From Streptomyces sp. MJM8645 (GTDB lineage Bacteria > Actinomycetota > Actinomycetes > Streptomycetales > Streptomycetaceae), in the NCBI RefSeq assembly GCF_001625365.1, contig NZ_LJJF01000001.1:7285620-7349619 (forward strand): a stretch of 64,000 nt of DNA. Reading direction: 5' to 3'. Positions 25,367 to 37,376 of this stretch are shown here, piece by piece. The translations under genes and the position numbers were made by a program. The notes under the pieces are model-generated. The model did not search any database. It was not told where the DNA came from and saw only the letters and a program-made list of their open reading frames with translations. Positions within the stretch are counted from its first letter, which is position 1, and each line of letters starts with the position of its first letter.

Positions 25367-27696
25367 CCACGGATCAGCAGCCGCCCCTGCTCCAGCGCCG
25401 CCGGGTCGCCGTGCGCGGACTCGTCCAAGGCGTCGGATTCCGACCGTTCGTCTTCACCCTCGCCACCGAACTCGGCCTGTCCGGCAGCGTCACCAACACC
25501 GGCGAGGGCGTACTCGCCGAGATCGAGGGCACCGGCGAGGCGGTGACCGCGTTCTGCCGACGCATCGCCAGCGACGCGCCCCGGCTCGCCGACGTCGCCT
25601 CGGTGGACCACCAGCCGCTGGCCGTCACCGGCACACCGGGCTTCGTCATCACACCCTCCCGCGCCGACGGACCGCACCGCACCCAGATCCCCCCGGACAC
25701 CGCCACCTGCGCCGACTGCCTCGCCGAACTGGCCGACCCCGCCGACCGTCGCTACCGGCACCCGTTCATCAGCTGCACCAACTGCGGGCCCCGGCACACC
25801 ATCGTCACCGCCCTGCCGTACGACCGGGCCAACACCACGATGGCGGCCTTCGCGATGTGCCCCGACTGCGCCCGCGAGTACGCGGACCCGGCCGACCGGC
25901 GTTTCCACGCCCAGCCCGTCGCCTGCCACACCTGCGGCCCGACCCTCACCCTGTCCGTCCCCGGGCTCCCCGTGCTCGACGGCGAGCAGGCGCTCACCGA
26001 GGCCCGGCGCCTGATCACCTGCGGAGCGGTCCTGGCCGTCAAGGGCATCGGCGGCTACCACCTGGCCTGCGACGCCACCGACGCGGATACCGTCGCCCTG
26101 CTGCGCCGGCGCAAGCGGCGCGGTGACAAGCCCTTCGCCCTGATGGCCCGCGACCTCGAACAGCTCAGGGCACTGGCGGCATCCGGGGCGGTGGAGCTGG
26201 GGCCCGTCGAGGAAGAACTGCTCACCGGCCCGGTGCGGCCGATCGTACTGCTGCGCCGGGGGGCACACCGGCTCGCGGAGCTGGAAGCCGCCGCTCCGCG
26301 CAGCCCCGACCTCGGCGTGCTGCTGCCGTACACCCCGCTGCACCACCTCCTGCTCGCCCCTCCCGGCCCCGGACTGCTGGTCATGACCAGCGCGAACCTG
26401 TCCGGCGAGCCCATCGTGACGGACGACCGGGAGGCCCTCGCCCGTCTCGCCCCGCTGGTCGACGGCTGGCTCACCCACGACCGCCCCATCCACGTGCCCT
26501 GCGAGGACTCCGTGGTGCGGGTGGTGGACGGGCAGCTGTTGCCGGTACGGCGCTCGCGCGGCTACGTGCCGCTCCCGGTGCCCCTGCCGGTGCCGGTGCG
26601 GCCCGCGCTGGCCGCGGGCGGCGACCTCAAGAACACCTTCGCGCTGGCCCGGGACGGCTACGCCTGGCTGTCCGGCCACCTCGGCGACATGGACGACCTC
26701 GCCACCCTGCGGGCGTTCGACCGCGCGGTGGACCACCTCGGGGCTGTCACCGGCGTGCAGCCCGAGGTGCTCGTCGTCGACCGCCACCCCGGCTACCGCT
26801 CCGCCCGGCACGTGCGCAGGTCGGCCCGGGGCCGTGAGGTACGGGACGTCCAGCACCATCACGCGCACATCGCCTCGGTGATGGCCGAGCACGGCCTCGA
26901 CGGCAGCCGGCCCGTGATCGGGATCGCCTTCGACGGCACCGGTTACGGAGTGGACGGCGCGGTGTGGGGCGGAGAAGCGCTGCTGGCCGACTACCGGGGC
27001 TTTCGGCGTCTCGCCCGGCTCGACTACGTTCCGCTGCCGGGGGGCGATGCGGCCGTGGTGCGTCCGTACCGGATGGCGCTGGCCCATCTGCGGGCGGCAG
27101 GGCTCCCGTGGGCGGCCGGCCTGCCGCCGGTGCGCTCCTGCCCTGAAGGCGAACTCCGACTGCTGTCACAGCAGTTGGATCGATCGGTGAACTGCGTGCC
27201 GACCTCCAGCATGGGCCGGCTGTTCGATGCCGTGTCCTCGCTGGCCGGGGTCTGCCAGAAAGCCGGGTACGAGGCGCAGGCGGCGATCGAGCTGGAGGCG
27301 GCCGCCCTCACGCACGGGCCGGTGCCAGGCCCGGGGGAGGGCTACGCATTCCAACTCGTCGACGAGGGCGGGACGGTGACCGCCCGACCCGGGCCGGTGC
27401 TGGCTGCGGTGGTGGCGGACCTGGCAGCAGGGGCGCCGCCCGGGCTGATCGCCGCCCGGTTCCATGCGGCGGTGGCCGCGCTGGTGCGGGCGGTGTGCGC
27501 CGATATCAGGCGGCGGCACGGCACCGGGACGGTCGCGCTGAGCGGCGGCGTCTTCGCCAACGCGCTGCTGTCCTCGGCATGCGCGCGGGGTCTGGCGGAG
27601 GACGGGTTCACCGTGCTGCGGCACCGCCGGGTGCCGCCCAACGACGCGGGGCTCGCGCTCGGCCAGTTGATGGTGGCGGCGCGGGCCGACGACTGA
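25363..27696 (+). CDS. hypF: Carbamoyltransferase HypF
   Basis: A 777-aa protein that makes the thiocarbamate precursor of the active-site cyanide with HypE. Domains in order: acylphosphatase (~10-95, GLVQGVGFRPFVF), double zinc finger (~108-190, CADCLAEL, CTNCGPR, CPDCARE, CHTCGP), YrdC-like carbamoyl-AMP domain (~205-385, VKGIGGYHLACDA) and Kae1-like transferase (~400-770, QHHHAHIASVMAEHG, IGIAFDGTGYG, LSGGVFANALL). It starts at a GTG overlapping the hypB stop. All expected motifs are intact and the length is normal. Confidence 0.96.
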   Translation: MTTDQQPPLLQRRRVAVRGLVQGVGFRPFVFTLATELGLSGSVTNTGEGVLAEIEGTGEAVTAFCRRIASDAPRLADVASVDHQPLAVTGTPGFVITPSRADGPHRTQIPPDTATCADCLAELADPADRRYRHPFISCTNCGPRHTIVTALPYDRANTTMAAFAMCPDCAREYADPADRRFHAQPVACHTCGPTLTLSVPGLPVLDGEQALTEARRLITCGAVLAVKGIGGYHLACDATDADTVALLRRRKRRGDKPFALMARDLEQLRALAASGAVELGPVEEELLTGPVRPIVLLRRGAHRLAELEAAAPRSPDLGVLLPYTPLHHLLLAPPGPGLLVMTSANLSGEPIVTDDREALARLAPLVDGWLTHDRPIHVPCEDSVVRVVDGQLLPVRRSRGYVPLPVPLPVPVRPALAAGGDLKNTFALARDGYAWLSGHLGDMDDLATLRAFDRAVDHLGAVTGVQPEVLVVDRHPGYRSARHVRRSARGREVRDVQHHHAHIASVMAEHGLDGSRPVIGIAFDGTGYGVDGAVWGGEALLADYRGFRRLARLDYVPLPGGDAAVVRPYRMALAHLRAAGLPWAAGLPPVRSCPEGELRLLSQQLDRSVNCVPTSSMGRLFDAVSSLAGVCQKAGYEAQAAIELEAAALTHGPVPGPGEGYAFQLVDEGGTVTARPGPVLAAVVADLAAGAPPGLIAARFHAAVAALVRAVCADIRRRHGTGTVALSGGVFANALLSSACARGLAEDGFTVLRHRRVPPNDAGLALGQLMVAARADD

Positions 27697-27757
27697 GCGC
27701 CCCGCACGTACGGAGTTCGGCAGGTTCGGAGGAACCGGAGAGAGGAGGGAGACCGCA

Positions 27758-28059
27758 ATGTGCCTGGCGGTACCCGGAAGAGTGTTGGAGATCGCGGAAT
27801 GCGACGGGACCAGGATGGCGGTCGTCGACTTCGGCGGGGTCGTCAAGGACGTGTGCCTGGAATACCTGCCGGACCTGAAGGTGGGCGAGTACGCCATCGT
27901 CCACGTCGGGTTCGCGCTGCAGCGGCTGGACGAGGAATCGGCCCGCCGGACCTTGCAGCTGTTCGAGGAACTCGGCCTGCTCCAGGAGGAGTTCGGCGAC
28001 CCCTGGGAGGCCGCGGCTGCCGCGGCTACGGCGGCCTCGGCGAAGCAGGAGGAGGAACG

Positions 28060-28063
<4 letters not shown>
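27758..28063 (+). CDS. hypC: Hydrogenase assembly chaperone HypC
   Basis: A 101-aa OB-fold chaperone starting with the canonical MCLAVPG, whose Cys2 carries the iron centre. It forms a complex with HypD for assembly of the Fe(CN)2CO unit and passes it to the large subunit. GAGAGGAGGGA precedes the start. Compared with typical HypCs of ~75-95 residues, it has an extra Ala/Glu-rich tail (~83-101). The stop overlaps the hypD GTG. Confidence 0.95.
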
Positions 28064-29176
<1,113 letters not shown>

Positions 29177-29184
<8 letters not shown>

Positions 29185-30268
29185 GACCCAGACCCAGACC
29201 CAGACCGGCGCCGGCGGCGCCCCGGACCTCCTCGGATGGAGCTGTCCACTGCCGCTGCGCGACCACCCCCGGGTGGTGATGGGGCACGGCGGAGGCGGGG
29301 TGCTGTCAGCCGAACTGGTGGCGAACCTGTTCGCCCCGGCCTTCGGCGGGCCGGTGCTCGCCGGGCTCGCGGACTCGGCGGTCGTCGAGCTCGGCGGTGC
29401 CAGACTCGCCTTCTCCACCGATTCCTACGTCGTGCGGCCGCTCTTCTTCCCCGGCGGCAGCATCGGTGACCTCGCGGTCAACGGCACCGTCAACGACCTG
29501 GCCATGAGCGGGGCCCAGCCGGCCTATCTGTCCTGCGGCTTCATCCTGGAGGAGGGCGTGGAGACGGCCGTGGTCGCGCACGTCGCCCAGGCGCTGGGCG
29601 CCGCCGCCCGGGCCGCCGGGGTGGAGGTGGTCACCGGCGACACCAAGGTCGTCGAGGCCGGGCACGGCGACGGCGTGTACCTGAACACCGCCGGCATCGG
29701 GCTCGTCCCCGCCGGAGTCGACATCCGGCCGCAGCGTGCCGCCCCCGGCGACGTGGTGATCGTCAGCGGTGAGATCGGACTGCACGGCGTGGCCATCATG
29801 AGCGTGCGCGAGGGTCTGGAATTCGGCGTTGAGATCGAGAGCGACTGTGCCGCTCTCAGCTCACTGGTGGCCGCGATGCTGGCCGTCACACCCGACCTGC
29901 ACGTCCTGCGCGACCCCACCCGGGGCGGCCTCGCGGCGGCGCTCGGCGAGATCGCCGAGGCCGCCCGGGTGGGTGTCGTGGTGAACGAGCGCGCCGTCCC
30001 CGTGCCCGCGCAGGTCGCCAACGCCTGTGCGATCCTCGGTCTCGACCCGTTCTACGTCGCCAACGAGGGCAAGCTGGTCGCCTTCGTCCCGCGCGAGCAC
30101 GCCGACGCCGTCCTCGCCGCGATGCGGGCGCACCCGCTGGGCGTGCGCTCGGCAGTGATCGGCGAGTGCGTGGCGGACCACCCCGGCATGGTCGTCTGCC
30201 GCACCCCCTTCGGCGGCACCCGCGTCATCGACCTGCCGATGGGGGAGCAACTCCCGCGGATCTGCTGA
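29177..30268 (+). CDS. hypE: Hydrogenase maturation dehydratase HypE
   Basis: A 363-aa PurM-like ATPase that dehydrates the carbamoylated C-terminal cysteine to a thiocyanate. MGHGGGG opens the domain; FSTDSYVVRPLFFPGGSIG, GDTKVVEAG and DPTRGGLAAAL follow, and the protein ends with the obligatory PRIC, whose Cys is the cyanide carrier. The only start that keeps the usual ~30-residue N-terminus is a TTG at 29177, overlapping hypD by 8 nt; a GTG 100 nt later would give a minimal version. The N-terminal QTQTQT run is low complexity. It closes the hydrogenase island and is followed by a strong hairpin. Confidence 0.94.
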
Positions 30269-30295
30269 GGGCTCCGCCCGCCTCGTGCGGGTGGG

Positions 30296-30350
30296 GGACA
30301 AGGATCGGGGCTCGTACCGGCTTCACCGGTACGAGCCCCGATCCTTGTCC
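30296..30350. terminator. 25-bp perfect-stem terminator after hypE
   Basis: Arms 30296-30320 and 30326-30350 pair perfectly around a CTTCA loop, 27 bp after the hypE stop. It sits in the convergent gap with the DUF11 gene. Confidence 0.88.
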
Positions 30351-30406
30351 AGGGCGTGCGATCAGCCTGGGTGCACCAGGGCCGCACGGTCCGACGCAAC
30401 CGGGAT

Positions 30407-30440
30407 CCTGCCGGTCCCGGGTGTGCCCGGGACCGGCAGG
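30407..30440. terminator. 15-bp perfect-stem terminator of the DUF11 gene
   Basis: CCTGCCGGTCCCGGG (30407-30421) pairs exactly with 30426-30440 around TGTG. It is 8 bp downstream (minus strand) of the stop at 30448. Confidence 0.8.
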
Positions 30441-30447
30441 GCGGCGG

Positions 30448-33400
30448 TCAGCGGCGGGTCCGGCGGAGCGTCAGCAGCAGGCCGCCCGCGGCGAGCATCG
30501 CGAAGGCCGCCAGGCCCGCCAGGGGCATCGGGTCCGACCCGGTGGGGGGCAGCGGGCCGCCGGTGGGGCTGGGCGAGGGCTGCGACGGGTTGACGGCGAT
30601 GCTGGTGGCGCAAGGTCCGCCGGTGGTCGCCGACGGCTGCGGCACCTCCCGCGCGGAGCGGAGCGACCGGTTTGCCGAAGCGGGGCAGTTGCTGCCGTCG
30701 CCGAGCGAGACGACCCGGTTGTCGAGGCGCTTGCCGCCGGCGTCGGACTTGACGGTGAAGGTGTAGACGAGGGTCTCGGTGGCTCCGGGGCGGAGGTCGA
30801 GGGTCCAGGTCAGGCGCGGCGGGCTGTAGGAGATCCGGCCGATGGTGGCGTGGGCGTCACCGTCATAGCCGGCGGCGTCCAGGATGCCGGTGAAGTCGTC
30901 GACGACGACGGCGCCGTGGTAGGTGCCGCTGGCGCGGTTCGTGGCGGTGACGGTGTAGGTGACCTTGTCACCGGGGTCGGGCTTGGCCGGGGAGACCTGC
31001 TTGGCGAGGCGCAGGTCGTGCCGGACGGTGATCGGCTCCGTCGGGGTGGCCACGGCCGTGTGCGTGGGCTTCGCCGGGTCGGGGCCGCCGGTGACGACGG
31101 CGGAGTTCACCGGCACCTCCGTCGCGTCCGGAGAGAGGGTCCCGCTGAGGGTGTAGGTCGCGGTGGCGCCGACGGCCAAGTCGATGGCCGGGCAGGTGGC
31201 GACGCCGCCGCTGTCAGGGCAGGGCATGCCGTCGGCGTCGGCGGTCAGCACCGGGTGGTCCACCTGCTGCGGGAACCGGTCGGTGACCACGACGTTGCGG
31301 GCCCGCGAGGGGCCGTCGTTGGTGACGCTGACCCGCCAGGAGATCGGCCCGCCGGCCACGACCGGGGAGGTCAGCAGCACCTTGGAGACCGTCAGACGGG
31401 CCTGCTGGACCGGCGAACCGGTCGGTGAGGCGACGGCGGTGTGGGTGGATGTGGCGGGGTCGGGCCCGCCGGTGACGACCGCGGTGTTCACCGGTGTGCT
31501 GGTGGCCGCGGGGTCGAGCGTGCCGGTGAGCGTCCAGCTCGCGGTGCCCCCGGCGGGGATCTCGACCGCCGGGCAGGTGGCGACGCCGGCGGCGACGGCG
31601 CAGCTGGCCCCGCTCGTGTCATCGGCCATCGCGGGGTTGTCGACGCCGTCCGGGATCCGGTCGGTGACCACGACGTTCCGGGCCCGCGAAGGACCGTGGT
31701 TGGTGACCGTCACCCGCCACCGGATCGGGCCGCCCGGCACCACCGGATCGGTGAGCAGGATCTTGGAGGCGGTCAGGTTCGCCTGCGGCGACGGGGAGCC
31801 GGTGGGCGAGGCCACGGTGGTGTGCGAGGAGGCCGTGGGGTCGGGGCCGCCGGTGACGGTGGCGCCGTTGGTGGGAGTGACCGTGGCGTTGGGGTCGAGG
31901 ACGCCGCTCAGGCTGTAGCTGTGCGACTGACCGACCTCCAGCTCGATGGCCGGGCAGGTTGCGACGCCGCCTGAGACCGGGCAGGCGGCCCCGTCGGTCT
32001 CGGACGTCATGGTCGGGCTCGACACTCCCGCTGGGATCCGGTCCGTGACGACGACGCTCCGGGCCCGCGAAGGACCGTTGTTCGTGACGGTGACCCGCCA
32101 CTGGATCTGCTGCCCGGGCACCACCGGGTTCGTCACCAGCACCTTGCCGAGCGTCAGGTTCGCCTGCGGGGTGACGGCGCCGGTGGGGCTGGCGACCGCC
32201 GTGTGTGGGCGTGGCCGGGTCCGGGCCGCCGGTGACGGTCGCGGTGTTCCCGGGCACGGCCGTGGCGTCCTGGGCGAGCATGCCGGTGAGGGTGAAGGTC
32301 GAAGTCGCGCCGACCGGGATCTCCACCGCCGGGCACGTCGCCGCGCCGGTGCTGACCGGGCAGGACGAGCCCGTGGCGTCCACGGTCATCATGGCGCCGA
32401 CCACCTGGTCCGGGATGCGGTCGCTGACGACCACATTGCGGGCGGTCGACGGCCCCCGGTTGGTGACGGCGACCCGCCACGAGATCGGCTGGCCGGGCAC
32501 CACCGGGTCGGTGAGCAGGATCTTCGTCACGGTCAGGTTCGCCTGCGGCTGGGCCGTCTCCGTGGGAGTCGCCGTCGCCGTGTTGTTCGACGGGTTGGGG
32601 TCCGGACCGCCGGAGACGGAGGCGACGTTCACGGGCGTGCTGGTCGCGGCGGCGGCGGCGTCGAGCGTGCCGGTGACGGTGTAGGAGGCGATGCCGTCGG
32701 CCGGGATCTCGACGGCCGGACAGGTCGCCGTGTTGCCGGCGATCGGACACGGCGTGCCGTCGGCGTCGGCGGTCACGGCCGGATTGTGGACCTCCGCCGG
32801 GACGGTGTCGGTGACGACCACGTTCCGTGCCCGGGAGGGGCCGTTGTTGGTGACCGTCACCCGCCACTGGATCGGGCCGCCCGGCACCACGGAACCGGTG
32901 ACCAGCACCTTGGAGAGCGTGAGGCTGGCCTGCGGCGAGGGCGAGTTGGTCGGGGTCGCGACGGCGGTGTGCGTGGGCGTCGCCGGGTCGGGGCCGCCGG
33001 TCACGATGGCGGTGTTGGTGGGCGTGGTGGTCGCGTCCGAGGCCAGGGTGCCGGTGAGGGTGTACGACTGCGACTGGCCGACGGCGAGCTCGATGGCGGG
33101 GCAGGTCGCCCGGTTCCCGGTGATCGGGCAGAGGCTGCCGTCCGCGTCCCGGGCCAGGGACGGGTTCGCGACACCGTCAGGGACGGTGTCGGTGACGACC
33201 ACGTTCCGGGCCGTGCTCGGTCCGTTGTCGGTCACGGTGATCCGCCACTGGATCTGCTGTCCGGGCACGACCGGGTTGGTGAGCAGCACCTTCGACACCG
33301 TCAGGCTGGCCCGTCCTGAGGGGGTGGTGGTCGGTGAGGCGACGGCGGTGTGGGTGGGTGTGGTGGGGTCGGGGCCGCCAGTCACGATGGCGGTGTTGGT

Positions 33401-35760
33401 GGGTGTGGTGGCCGCGGGGTCGAGGGTGCCGGTCAGCGTCCAGGTCGACGTCTGGCCGACGGGGATCTCGACGACCGGGCACGTCGCCGTCCCGTTGGCG
33501 ATCGGGCAGGTCGTGCCGTCTGCGGCCGTCATGCTGGCGTTGGTCACGCCCGTCGGTACCTGGTCGGTGACGATGACGTTGCGGGCTTCGCTGGGGCCGT
33601 TGTTGGTGACGCTGACCTGCCATTGGATCTGCTGTCCTGGCACGACCGGGTTGGTGACGAGCACCTTGGAGACGGTCAGGTTCGCCTGCGGCGAAGGCGA
33701 GTTGGTTGGTGAGGCGACTGCGGTGTGTGTGGGTGTCGCGGGGTCGGGGCCGCCGGTGACGGTGGCGGTGTTGGTGGGTGTGGTGGCCGCGTTGGGGTCG
33801 AGGGTGCCCGTCAGTGTCCAGGCGCGTGTCTGGCCGGCCGGGATGTTCGCTCCTGGGCAGGTGGCGGTGCCGTTGGTGATCGGGCAGTTGGTGCCGTCGG
33901 CGTCAGCCTTCATCGAGGCAGCTGTGACACCGGCCGGCACCTGGTCGGACACCACCACATTCTGGGCGGTGCTCGGTCCGTTGTTGGTGACGGCTACCTG
34001 CCACTGGATCTGCTGTCCGGGTACGACTGGGTTGGTGAGCAGCGTCTTGGAGACCGTGAGGTTTGCCTGCGGTGAGGGCGAGTTGGTCGGTGAGGCGACG
34101 GCGGTGTGGGTGGGTGTGGTGGGGTCGGGGCCGCCGGTCACGGTGGCGGTGTTGGACGGTGTCGTCGTGGCATCGGGGCCGAGGGTGCCGGTGAGTGTCC
34201 AGGTGAGTGTTTGACCGACGGGGATGTCCACCCCCGGGCAGGTGGCGGTGCCGTTGGTGATGGGGCACGCTGTGCCGTCTGCGGCCGCCATGTTGGCGTT
34301 GGTCACGCCGGTTGGTACCTGGTCGGTGACGATGACGTTGCGGGCTTCGCTGGGGCCGTTGTTGGTGACGCTGACCTGCCACTGGATCTGCTGTCCGGGC
34401 ACGACCGGGTTGGTGACGAGCACTTTGGAGACGGTCAGGCTCGCCTGCGGTGACGGCGAGCCGGACGGGGTCGCGACGGCGGTGTGCGTCGGGGTGGCCG
34501 GGTCGGGACCGCCCGTCACCGTCGCCGTGTTGGACGGTGTCGTCGGGGCGTTCGGGCTGAGGGTGCCGGTGAGCGTCCAGGTGAGCGAGCCGCCGACGGG
34601 GATCTCGACGGCGGGGCAGGTTGCCGTCCCGTTGGTGATCGGGCAGTTGGTGCCGTCGGTGTCGGCCTTCATCGACGCGCCGGTCACCCCGTTGGGCACG
34701 GTGTCGCTGACGACCACGTTCCGGGCCCGCGACGGCCCGTTGTTGGTCACGGTCACCTGCCACTGCACCTGTTGTCCGGGCACCGCCGGGCTCGTCAGCA
34801 GCGCCTTCGACACCGTCAGGTTTGCCTGCGGCGAGGGGGTGGTGGTCGGCGAGGCCACCGCTGTACGCGTCGGGGTCGCCGGGTCGGGGCCTCCGGTGAC
34901 CGTGGCGGTGTTGGTGGGGGAGGTGGTGGCGTCGGGCGACAGCGTGCCGGTGAGCGTCCAGGAGAGCGAGCCGCCGACGGGGATCTCGACAGCCGGACAG
35001 GTGGCAGTCCCGTTGCTGATCGGGCAGTTGGCGCCGCCGGTGTCGGCCGTCATGGAGGCGCCGGTCACTCCGCTGGGCAGGGTGTCGCTGACCACGACGT
35101 TGCGGGCCCGCGACGGGCCGCTGTTGGTCACCGTGATCCGCCACTGGATCTGCTGTCCGGGCACCACCGGGTTGGTGAGCAGGACCACCGGCCGCCGGGG
35201 TGGTGGCGTCGGCGCCGGGCGAGGAGCCGCCGCCACCACCGGCGATGAGCAGCGGGGTGGTTCCGTAAGTGCCGTTCCACACGGCGCTCAGCCCGCCGCC
35301 GCTGCCGCCCGTCGCGCTGGCGCCGGCGGCGTTCGTGAAGCCCTGGCCGCCGGCGCCGCCGCCGCCGTACGTCGGGCTGGTGCTGTTCATCACGCCGCCC
35401 TGCCCGGAGGTGACGGTGAGCCGCTGGCCGGGCGTCACGGCGAGGGTGCCGGTGGTGTAGCCGCCGCCACCGCCTCCGTACTGGCCGGTGTAGTAGGGGC
35501 GGGGGGGACCCGGCGCCGCCGGCGCCGAAGACGCGGGCGTAGACGCTGCTCACCCCGGCGGGCACGGTGAAGGTCTGGTCGCCGCCGCTGTAGGTGAAGC
35601 GGACGCAGTTGGTGTTGGTGGCGGACGGCGTGCAGGAGACCTGGGCGCGGTTCCGTTCGACGAGGCCCGGGGCGGTTCGCTGCGGGTGTACGGAGGCGGC
35701 GAGGGCGAACCCTCCTTGCGGCACCAGGCACAGCAGCGCGAGGACGCCACGCAGCAGCAT
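30448..35760 (-). pseudogene. Giant DUF11-repeat cell-wall protein, interrupted by three frameshifts
   Basis: One gene read in four segments. It starts at ATG 35760 (or GTG 35790) with a signal peptide (MLLRGVLALLCLVPQGG). A Gly-rich domain follows, broken near 35510 beside a run of seven G, and again near 35185 where Gly-rich sequence jumps straight into a DUF11 repeat. Eleven ~126-residue DUF11 repeats come next, each with a VxGxxxxWxVxVTNxGPS-like core, with a third frame change near 32205. There, compared with sister repeats, two bases are missing. A divergent twelfth domain precedes LPPTG, a membrane span and RRTRR, so a sortase would anchor it. All three lesions shift the frame the same way. 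It is either a real pseudogene or a repeat region with sequencing errors. Confidence 0.8.
31030..35175 (-). repeat. Eleven tandem ~378-bp DUF11 repeats
   Basis: Near-identical coding repeats of ~126 codons. The neighbouring copies between about 33250 and 35170 are the most similar to one another, suggesting recent duplication. Good substrate for recombination and for assembly collapse. Confidence 0.85.
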
Positions 35761-36089
35761 GGACACTGGATCGTCGACCAACGACCGCACCGGACGCCCC
35801 GGCGCCTCCTCTCGCGATCACGCGTCAGCACGCGTGCGCGACCAGGAATAACCGACGTCACGGTAGGCAACGGTCACTCGCAACCCGTGTCATCTGATCA
35901 TTACGTGGGAATCCCTGCTATTGGCCCATGAGGAGGCCTCGGCCGGGTCTCGCGGGCGGCGACGGAGTTGCTGCTCCTGCCCCGGAGGACTCCGGTCGGA
36001 AACCCGCCCGGAACGACGGGTCGGGGCGGGGAGCACCCGCCCCGACCCGTGTGTCGACGTTTCCAGCTCGGTCAGTGCGCTCAGCGCGT
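35761..36089. other. Gap between fasciclin and DUF11 genes
   Basis: Contains the fasciclin terminator (36016-36050) and, on the minus strand, an AT-richer leader (~35850-35920) that should hold the DUF11 promoter. No gene is seen. Confidence 0.5.
36016..36050 (-). terminator. 15-bp perfect-stem terminator of the fasciclin gene
   Basis: ACGGGTCGGGGCGGG (36016-36030) pairs exactly with 36036-36050 around GAGCA. It lies 40 bp beyond the stop at 36090. Confidence 0.8.
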
Positions 36090-36683
36090 TCAGCCGAACA
36101 CCGGCACCTGGTCCAGCACCGCCAGCCGCGCGTTCGCCGTCCGGATGCTGCCGCACACCACCTGCGCACCGCCGATCCGGTAGTCGTCCCCGCTGCCGGT
36201 CGCCTTGATCGCCGCACCCTGCAGCGAGGTGTAGGACTTGTCCGCCAGATCGGCCTTCCGCAGGTCCCGGACCACGATCAGCCGGCGCAGCAGATCGCTC
36301 GCGCCGGGCTGGGCGCCCAGGACCTTCTTCTGGTCCTCCGACAGCTTGGCGAAGGCCGCGTCGTTCGGGGCGAAGACGGTGACGTTGTCCATCGAGTCGA
36401 AGACGTCCTTGGCCTTGGCCGTCTTGATCAGCGAGGACATCGCGGTCAGGTCCTTGGTCTGGTCGATCGCGGACAGCACCGGGATGCCGCCCATCGAGGC
36501 CAGGCTCCCGGGGCCGTCGGCCGGCAGCGCAGCGCAGTTCGGGCCGAACGCCTGCTCCGGCGGGGGAGGTGCGGCGACCGCCGGCGCGGCAGCGTCGCTG
36601 CCCACACCGGTGCAGCCCGCGAGCGGCACGAGGGCCAGCGCGAAGGCTGCGGTCAAGACGGGGCGGGTCGTGCGACGACGCAT
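36090..36683 (-). CDS. Fasciclin-domain lipoprotein
   Basis: A 197-aa surface lipoprotein. Signal MRRRTTRPVL..., lipobox LAGC (~21-24), an Ala/Pro linker, then one FAS1 domain. H1 and H2 regions are recognisable from NVTVFAPNDAAFAKL, and the loop after LLRRLIVV matches the family; QVVCGSIRTANARLAVLDQVPV closes it. FAS1 domains mediate adhesion or protein-protein contacts at the cell surface. GAGGAGG stands 7 nt before the ATG. A perfect TGACGAACCGTCA palindrome lies ~100 bp upstream, identical to one before the AraC gene at 11796. Two cysteines remain in the mature domain besides the lipidated one. Confidence 0.9.
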   Translation of the reverse strand: MRRRTTRPVLTAAFALALVPLAGCTGVGSDAAAPAVAAPPPPEQAFGPNCAALPADGPGSLASMGGIPVLSAIDQTKDLTAMSSLIKTAKAKDVFDSMDNVTVFAPNDAAFAKLSEDQKKVLGAQPGASDLLRRLIVVRDLRKADLADKSYTSLQGAAIKATGSGDDYRIGGAQVVCGSIRTANARLAVLDQVPVFG

Positions 36684-36779
36684 GCGAAGTCCTCCTCAAG
36701 GGGGCGAACCGGCCTATCCGGGCTGAATGCGCTCAGATAGTGACACGGGAACGGGGTGATCCCCGGGACTGACCTCACT

Positions 36780-36792
36780 TGACGAACCGTCA
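36780..36792. promoter_or_regulatory. Second copy of palindrome TGACGAACCGTCA
   Basis: Identical over 13 bp to 11753-11765. It is positioned ~97 bp upstream of the fasciclin start, in the gap between it and the GNAT gene. A shared regulator is suggested. Confidence 0.5.
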
Positions 36793-36818
36793 CTGGACAA
36801 CCTCCGGCTCCGGCGGAC

Positions 36819-36845
36819 CGGCTCGCCCGGCCGACGGGCGAGCCG
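36819..36845 (-). terminator. 11-bp perfect-stem terminator of the GNAT gene
   Basis: CGGCTCGCCCG (36819-36829) pairs with CGGGCGAGCCG (36835-36845) around GCCGA, 28 bp beyond the stop at 36873. Confidence 0.75.
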
Positions 36846-36872
36846 AACGGGATGTCCTCGCCCGGATCCTCG

Positions 36873-37376
36873 TCAGGGGGTGAGTCGGAACGCCTCCAAC
36901 TCCATGCCGTACCAGCGGGTGGTGCGGCCCAGCGCGGTCATGCCGAGCCGGTGGCAGACGGCCAGCGACGGCCGGTTGTCCGGCCGGACCACCGCGTGGA
37001 TCTCGGCCAGGCCGTCCGCGAATCCCTTGGCCACGGCGCCCTGCGCGGCCTCGGTGGCGTAGCCCTGCCCCCAGCTGTCCGGATGGAGGTGCCAGCCGAC
37101 CTCGACCTCTCCGTCGCCGTCCGGGATCGGGATGAGCAGGACGGAGCCGGCGACCACACCGGTGTCCTTCCGTTCCGCCGCCCAGGTGCCGAAGCGCGGG
37201 TCGGCCGAGCGGGAGCGGAAGCGTTCGATCGCCGCCTCGGCGTCAGTGAGGTTTTCCAGGGTGCGGGGATCGCGGCCCAGCCACTGCGTCACCTCCCAGC
37301 GGGAGTAGATGTCGAGTGCCCGCTCGCGGTCCTCGGGCTGCCACTGGCGTATCGTCAGGCGATTGGTCGTGAACAT
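36873..37376 (-). CDS. GNAT-family N-acetyltransferase (RimJ-like)
   Basis: A 167-aa acetyl-CoA-dependent N-acyltransferase. The order of elements is that of RimJ/RimL-type GNATs: TTNRLTIRQWQPED at the start, VGWHLHPDSWGQGYATEAA with the acetyl-CoA pyrophosphate loop (GQGYAT), then AVVRPDNRPSLAVCHRLGM, the typical asparagine-containing motif B. The substrate cannot be deduced. It is monocistronic and convergent with nothing; the start ATG at 37376 faces the secreted-repeat gene across a 295-bp gap that contains several GCTTCC copies. Confidence 0.88.
   Translation of the reverse strand: MFTTNRLTIRQWQPEDRERALDIYSRWEVTQWLGRDPRTLENLTDAEAAIERFRSRSADPRFGTWAAERKDTGVVAGSVLLIPIPDGDGEVEVGWHLHPDSWGQGYATEAAQGAVAKGFADGLAEIHAVVRPDNRPSLAVCHRLGMTALGRTTRWYGMELEAFRLTP

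Noticed and set aside
31030..35175. CRISPR-like regular repeats
   Set aside because: Period of ~378 bp with coding content (DUF11 domains) and no unique short spacers.
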